DNA from: Agapanthus africanus
Taxonomy: Eukaryota > Streptophyta > Magnoliopsida > Asparagales > Amaryllidaceae
Length of the DNA: 64,000 nt
NCBI GenBank assembly: GCA_030015575.1
Contig: JASDDO010000018.1
Location: 231,989,138 to 232,053,137, forward strand
Direction: 5' to 3'
In this document: piece after piece, positions 58,957 to 64,000 of the stretch
Layout of the letters: every line of letters begins with the position of its first letter
Numbering within the stretch: position 1 is the stretch's first letter
Position numbers and translations under genes: made by a program
The notes under the pieces: generated by a model
What the model was told of the DNA's origin: nothing
Database searches by the model: none
The model's input: only the letters and a program-made list of their open reading frames with translations

Positions 58957-60065
58957 TCAGAGTATGTAAGCGATGTGATTCACATTCACCTAAATCAAAG
59001 TTTGGTTGGGTCAAGTACACTAGAGGACAGTATATACGTGTTAAATCAAGCTCGGGTTTTCAATGTCCAGAACACACTTAAAAAAAGTCTCCGTAATCAA
59101 ATAGGACTTTCTTATGGCATTGTAGAAGGGGTCACATAAATGAAACATGGTTGTCGAAGTTACATACAGAGGGATATTTAGATCTGTTCGAATATCAGTC
59201 TTATCCAACTTGTCAATCTTGTTTCATAGGAAAGATGACAATGACTCTGTTCACTAGACACGGAGTAAGAGCGAGCGAGCTCTTGGGACTCATACACAGT
59301 GACGTGTGTAGTCCAATATCTGCAGATGCATGAAGTGGTTATTCCTATTTCTTTACTTTTACAGATGATTTCTATAGGTAAGGACATGTCTTCTTGATGA
59401 AGTATAAATCCAAGGCCTTTTGAGGTATTCCGAGAATTTAAGTATGAAGTGGAGAAACAAACATGCAAAAGTATCAAGATACTGAGATCTGATCGATGTG
59501 GTGAATACCTAATTGCCGAGTTCCTGCATTATTTAAAAGAGAATTGAATTCTATCTCAGCTTACTCTTCCATACACACCACAACACAACGGTGTATAGGA
59601 AAGCCGGAACAGAACCCTATTGGATATGGTATGTTCCATTATGAGTAATACTGAGTTACCGTGATCCTTCTGTGGTTATGCACTAGAATCAGCTGCATAT
59701 CTTTTGAACAAGGTTCCTACCAAGATTGTGCCTACCACACCATATCAGATATGGAGTGGGAAGAAACCCTATTTTCAGTATCAGAAGAGATTGGGATGTC
59801 CAGCTTTTGTAATAAAGCAGTATGTGGACAAGTTCGAGACACACTCAGTACTGTTTAAGTTTGTCGATACCCAAAGAACTCCAACGGGTATCTTCTTTAT
59901 TAAGCAGTGGAACAAAAGGCTTTTGTTTCTTGTCATGCCCACCTTTTATGAAAATCATTTTTTGAAAAAGGAAGAGTGGGAGCCCAATAGAACTGGAAGA
60001 AATTCCATAACCACAAACTATTACTGAAAGTATGGTAGAACCAGAGGTTTCAAAAGAACCGGACA
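58957..60065 (+). pseudogene. Copia GAG-pre-integrase and integrase remnant, element D
   Basis: Resumes pol after F. WHCRRGHINETWLSKLH ... PTCQSCFIGKM is the HHCC zinc motif, complete in the segment around 59116-59230. Integrase core: IHSDVCSPIS with the first Asp; RSDRCGEY with the second Asp (Gly to Cys next to it); then a stop just after YTPQHNGV, where related proteins have Ser-Glu. Followed by TPYQIWSGKKPYF and the GYP-type segment of A. Many stops and shifts. Confidence 0.78.
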
Positions 60066-60960
60066 TCCCTACGTCAATCCACAGAACTAGTAGGCAGTCT
60101 CATCTGCCCGAGAGATATACGGTTTTCTCATAGACGGGGAACGAGAGGATTGCATCATTGACAATGATGAGCCAACTAGCTTCTAGTAAGCCATTTAGAG
60201 CGGTGACTTGGTAAAATTGCTTGATGCAATGCGGACCGAAATGGGGTCCATGTACACCAACAAAGTATGCACTTTGAATATTGCTACATAAGGGGTAAAT
60301 CCCATAGGCTACAAATGGATCTTCAGAAAGAAGATTGGTGTAGATGGATAGGATGAAACCTATAAGGCTAGACTTGTTACAAAAGGTTTTTCGTCAAAGA
60401 TCTGGTTTGGACCATGATGAAACCTTTTCTCCAGTGTCTATGCTCAAATCCATTCGGATCTTTCTTGTCATTGCTACCTTCCAAGATTGTGAGATCTGGC
60501 AGATGGACGCAAAGACGGCTTTTCTAAATGGTTATTTTGAAGAGAGCATCTATATGGATCAGCCAGAGGGTTTCAATCATAGTGGGAGCAGCGGGACAGT
60601 GTGCAAGTTGCTTAAGTCCATTTGTGAACTAAAGCATGCATCGCGAAGTTGGAACATCTGTTTTTATTGAGACAATTACAGAATTCGACTTTATCAAAAA
60701 TCCAGATGAACCATCCATTTATAGTAAGACTGTAGCAAGAACTGTAGAATTCCACGTTGAGTACGTGGATGACATTCTGTTGATAGGAAATGCCATTCCT
60801 ATGATACAATCAGTCAAAGGATTCTTGTCACAGAGGTTCTCCATGAAAGACCTGGGTGATACCAATTACATTCTGGGGATCCAGATCTATCGTGATAGAT
60901 CAAAGAGGATGGTGGGACTTTCACAGTCAAGGTACAACAACACCACTGAAAATATTTAGT
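60066..60960 (+). pseudogene. Copia reverse transcriptase remnant, element D
   Basis: Fragments in order: GLDHDETFSPVSMLKSIRIF, QMDAKTAFLNGYFEES, ASRSWN, then in another frame EYVDDILLIGNAIP and SMKDLGDTNYILGIQIYRD. The catalytic YVDD box survives. Frame changes at about 60650 and 60950. Confidence 0.82.
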
Positions 60961-61703
60961 ATGGACGATTCTAAGCGCTGTAGTCTACCGGCTTGTCACG
61001 GAATCACCCTCTCTAAAGATATGTCTTCCAAGACTGGTTTTGAAAGGGCTCGCACGTCGATTATACCCTACGCTTCTGCGGTTGGCTTTATAATGTATGC
61101 GATGTTGTGTACCAGACCAGATGTAGCTTACGCACTGAGCATGGTAAGCCTGTATCAGTCAAACCCAGGGGAGAAGCACTGGGAGATGTTCTTGGTGTAT
61201 GGCGGAAAAGGACCTCCAGATCGAGGCCTTTACTAACTCCAGCTTCTAGAATGATAAGAATGACTCAAGTCCATATTGGGTTATGGATTTACCCTCAGTG
61301 GAGGGGTGGTCTGTTGGAAGAGCTCCAAACAGGACACCGTCGCACACTCGACGATGGCAACGGAGTAGTACGCTGCATGAGACGCCGCAAAAGAGGCAGT
61401 CTGCATATGGAAGTTCTTAACTTAACTTCAGGCGGTTCCTTCCATCTGTTGGTCTAATTCTTTAGTATTGTGACAGTATACGGCACTATAGCTTTAGGAA
61501 AGGAACCCAGGTCCCATCAGAGATCCAGACATATCTTGAGGCGGTACCACCAGATCAGGGAGATTGTTGTTCCCAAGAGATCGAGGTGAGGAGAGTAGAT
61601 ACGGAGAATAAGACTGCAGATCCACTCACAGAGGCTATCCCTCAGACAGTGTTCGAGAGGCTGTTTGAGATCTTCGGTCTACGATATACCAGTATATGGC
61701 CTT
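60961..61703 (+). pseudogene. Copia connection and RNase H remnant, element D
   Basis: PYASAVGFIMYAMLCTRPDV, then shifted traces of the RNase H end; DNA near 61601-61705 matches A 7690-7567 in reverse. No complete catalytic set can be followed. Confidence 0.7.
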
Positions 61704-61719
61704 AGTGCAAGTGGGAGAT
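61704..61719 (+). other. Element D polypurine tract
   Basis: AGTGCAAGTGGGAGAT directly before TGTTAG. Confidence 0.85.
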
Positions 61720-63170
61720 TGTTAGTGATATATGCCCTAGAGGCCATTATTGTTTCATACTGGATTGTATATTACTTAATGAGAGCTTCGGATATACACG
61801 GATGTAGTAACAGTCTTGCTCAAAATGGTAGTATGCTACATAGTTTGCTTCTACCTCAATATGTGCATGTGTTTCTTTTAGCATATAGCTTATACATATT
61901 GGTTGAGCCCTTATGATCTTTGCTTGATTACCAGCATTGTGATGGTAGTCACAGTAGTGGGGATGGGTTGTCTATAAGCACATCCTATACAGGTCCCTAG
62001 TCGTAGGGTTATCGAGACGGGGAATCGATACTCCACAGTAGACTAGTGTATACGCTTCTCATCCTAGTAGGGGAGATGGTATGTCCCACAGCCATCAGTA
62101 CTTCGTACTGGAGATTGTATGCAGGTGCTCATTAGGTTATGAGTACACTGGACAGGACTCGTCAGGAACAGTTAGTGGGTATTATACCTATCGTCGGGTA
62201 GCAGTTCCCAGGTGACATGAGTGCAGCTTAGTCCGTCGACTTGACACTGCTACTTCGCCTCGAGTGTGTTCCCATTGTACTTTGATTACTACCCTACAAC
62301 AACTCAAAGGTGTCATGGAAATAGGTAGTAGTTGGGTGCAGTCCCGAAGCACTTGGAGGTAGTAACTGTTAGATATGATTCGTCTCTCCCGGTATTGGGG
62401 GTTGATATCGCGCTGTGTTCGGAGGGCCATTATACAAAGTCCTTGGCCAAGGAAAGCGAGATTTACTGGTAGGTATTCCAGTAGTTTCTCATGGTGTATT
62501 GGGCTACTCTCCGACACGACTTATTGCGCTATTAGGGGTCTGACGATTACCGCCCTCTAGGCCCGATATGCGATACTCTTAGACGAACAGACCGGACTGT
62601 ACAGAGATTGCCACATTCAGGCTCAGTAGGTGTTCGGATGAGTTAGCGCATCGGTCTTCTTATCGACATCTACCTGGGGACTGTTACGTGCAGCTAGTAC
62701 CGCTTGCGGCCTGTGGTTAAACCCACTTCCAGCGCAGTGTCGAGTCTTTAGAGTCCCACATAGAGAGTTTCCCTGCACCGGGAAAGAGGTGTAGAGGCCG
62801 TATGGTTTTACGGCAGGGCTTCGATCACGTACGTGCAGTTGTGCACATATGATGTTGGGGTGGATAATACTAATGGGCTTTGGTTTAAGACGGGTCCTAG
62901 TATTATATTGATGGATCAGTTTCGTCTCTTTGTATTCGTGTTCCTCGAAACACGGATGCGGTTATGTATATACGGATGAGAGGGGCATAGAAGGAGACAC
63001 CTCATTAGGGTTTTGACCATTGACTTGATGAAAACAATTAGGAGGTGGAGGAAAGTATTTGTTATATTTGTAAATGATAATTGTGGCATGGCTACTTGTA
63101 TTGACTACTTGACTTGGTTTGACCACTTGACTTGCGTTGACTCTTTGACTAGATATTTCTTGTGAGATAT
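61720..63170 (+). repeat. Element D, 3' LTR, truncated by E
   Basis: Matches 42584 to about 44040 of the 5' LTR (CTAGATATTTCTTGTGAGATAT). Cut at 63170, where another LTR starts. Confidence 0.85.
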
Positions 63171-64000
63171 TGTTAGTTGTATGTATGCCCAAGAGGCCAG
63201 TATTGTACAGATGATGTATATTATATTGGATGCTTGGACATATATAGAGATGACTTTCTTGCTCGATATGATAGTATGCTATCTGGTTACTCTTTATCTT
63301 AACATGTACACTAGTCTCTTTATACTGTCTTATAGTTACATGTTGGTAAAGCCCTTAGGATATGTACTTGACTACCTGGACTGTGATGCAGATCATACTA
63401 GTGGGGACATGGTAGTCCATAAGTACATCCTTCAAGGTCCCTAGTCGTGGGTGTATCGAGACAGGGCATCGATATACCAGAGTAGACTAGCGTATATGCT
63501 TCTCGACCCATGAGATGGGCGATGGATGATCCCATATCCATTGGTGTTTGACATCAGAGATGGTATACGGGTACTCAGTGGAGACTGAGTACACTGGACG
63601 GACTCGCCGAGAACTCCCAGATGAAATTATACCTCACGTCAGATGGCAGTTCTCAGGTGACACTTGTACAGGTTAGTCTGTAGACCCGAGATCGTCATAG
63701 TGTCTTGTGTGATTCCCACTGTGCTTTGATCTCCACCTTACCACGTCCATGAGGGCGTGCAAAACGGTGGTCTTTGGGCACAGTCCTGAGTCACATGGAG
63801 GCAATGAGCGATAGGAGGGGTTTCGTCTCTCCCGGTATTGGGGGTTGATGTTGCGCAGTGCTCGATTGGCCGTAGCAGGGAAGTCCCTGGCCAGGGCTGA
63901 TCAGAGATTTGCTGGTAAGTGTTACCAGTAGTTTCTCGACCCGTTATGAGCCTCACATCAGCATGACTTATCGGGTTATTGGGGTCTGACGTATACCACC
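63171..64000 (+). mobile_element. A-family copia LTR (element E), cut by window end
   Basis: TGTTAGTTGTATGTATGCCC then ATGATGTATATTATA(T/A)TGGATG, matching the sense strand of the A LTR (15535 downward). Left flank GATAT. The rest lies outside the window. Confidence 0.82.

Larger units (their letters stand above)
42584..63170 (+). mobile_element. Ty1/copia retrotransposon D (Angela/BARE-like), decayed, split by LARD F
   Basis: 5' LTR 42584-44604, primer site, leader, gag, protease, the F insertion (47841-58956), rest of pol, polypurine tract, and 3' LTR 61720-63170, which is cut by element E. Protein fragments match A in order and content. The gag that A lacks is present here. Many stops and frameshifts. 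Left flank is GATGA; the right target copy is outside the window. Confidence 0.88.

Overview
The window is plant nuclear DNA made of nested LTR retrotransposons. I found no host gene, tRNA, rRNA, CRISPR array or bacterial-type feature. The evidence for a plant is the element set: Ty1/copia elements with Angela/BARE-like pol and a TGGTATCAGAGC primer-binding site, Ty3/gypsy chromovirus (Tekay/Del-like) elements, a Tat/Athila-like gypsy fragment, and a large non-autonomous gypsy derivative of the LARD type. This is typical of repeat-rich heterochromatin in a large angiosperm genome. The species cannot be named from the sequence.

Layout, using local letters for elements. 1-3062: part of a gypsy LTR (G, minus), inserted in a copia LTR (H, minus, 3063-4229), which is itself inserted in a gypsy LTR (I, plus, 4230-5365 and 15541-15722). 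5366-15535: complete copia element A (minus), 2187-bp LTRs, 5-bp target duplication AGAGA, inserted in the LTR of I. 15723-16162: leader and gag start of I, cut off by a Tat/Athila-like fragment J (minus, 16163-20339). 20340-31679: copia composite B (minus), made of one full element plus a second leader that shares the central LTR. 31719-42332: gypsy chromovirus C (plus), nearly full length but decayed. 42333-42583: piece of an A-like copia leader (K). 42584-63170: copia element D (plus), decayed, carrying the gypsy LARD F (minus, 47841-58956) inside its pol region. 63171-64000: start of an A-like LTR (E, plus), inserted in the 3' LTR of D.

Coding content is only gag-pol. A has the best pol (protease, integrase, reverse transcriptase, RNase H, with one frameshift and one stop) but lacks almost all of gag. 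C keeps gag, protease, RT, RNase H, integrase and a chromodomain-like tail, broken by nonsense codons and two frameshifts. D has recognisable gag and pol remnants. B pol is degenerate. J has a protease and an RT-proximal segment, with RT and integrase deleted. F has no gag-pol.

The main non-coding findings are structural. (1) Copia elements A, B and D share a triplet of stem-loops in the leader, and changes in the arms keep pairing (including C-G to U-A and G-C to A-U). (2) Gypsy LTRs G, C and F share a hairpin with unrelated but self-complementary arms around a common core. (3) GC-rich hairpins lie about 125-320 nt downstream of the primer-binding site in A, B and D. (4) F combines a gypsy leader with a block homologous to the leader of copia A, plus a minisatellite. 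All alignments and counts were made by eye and need computational confirmation.
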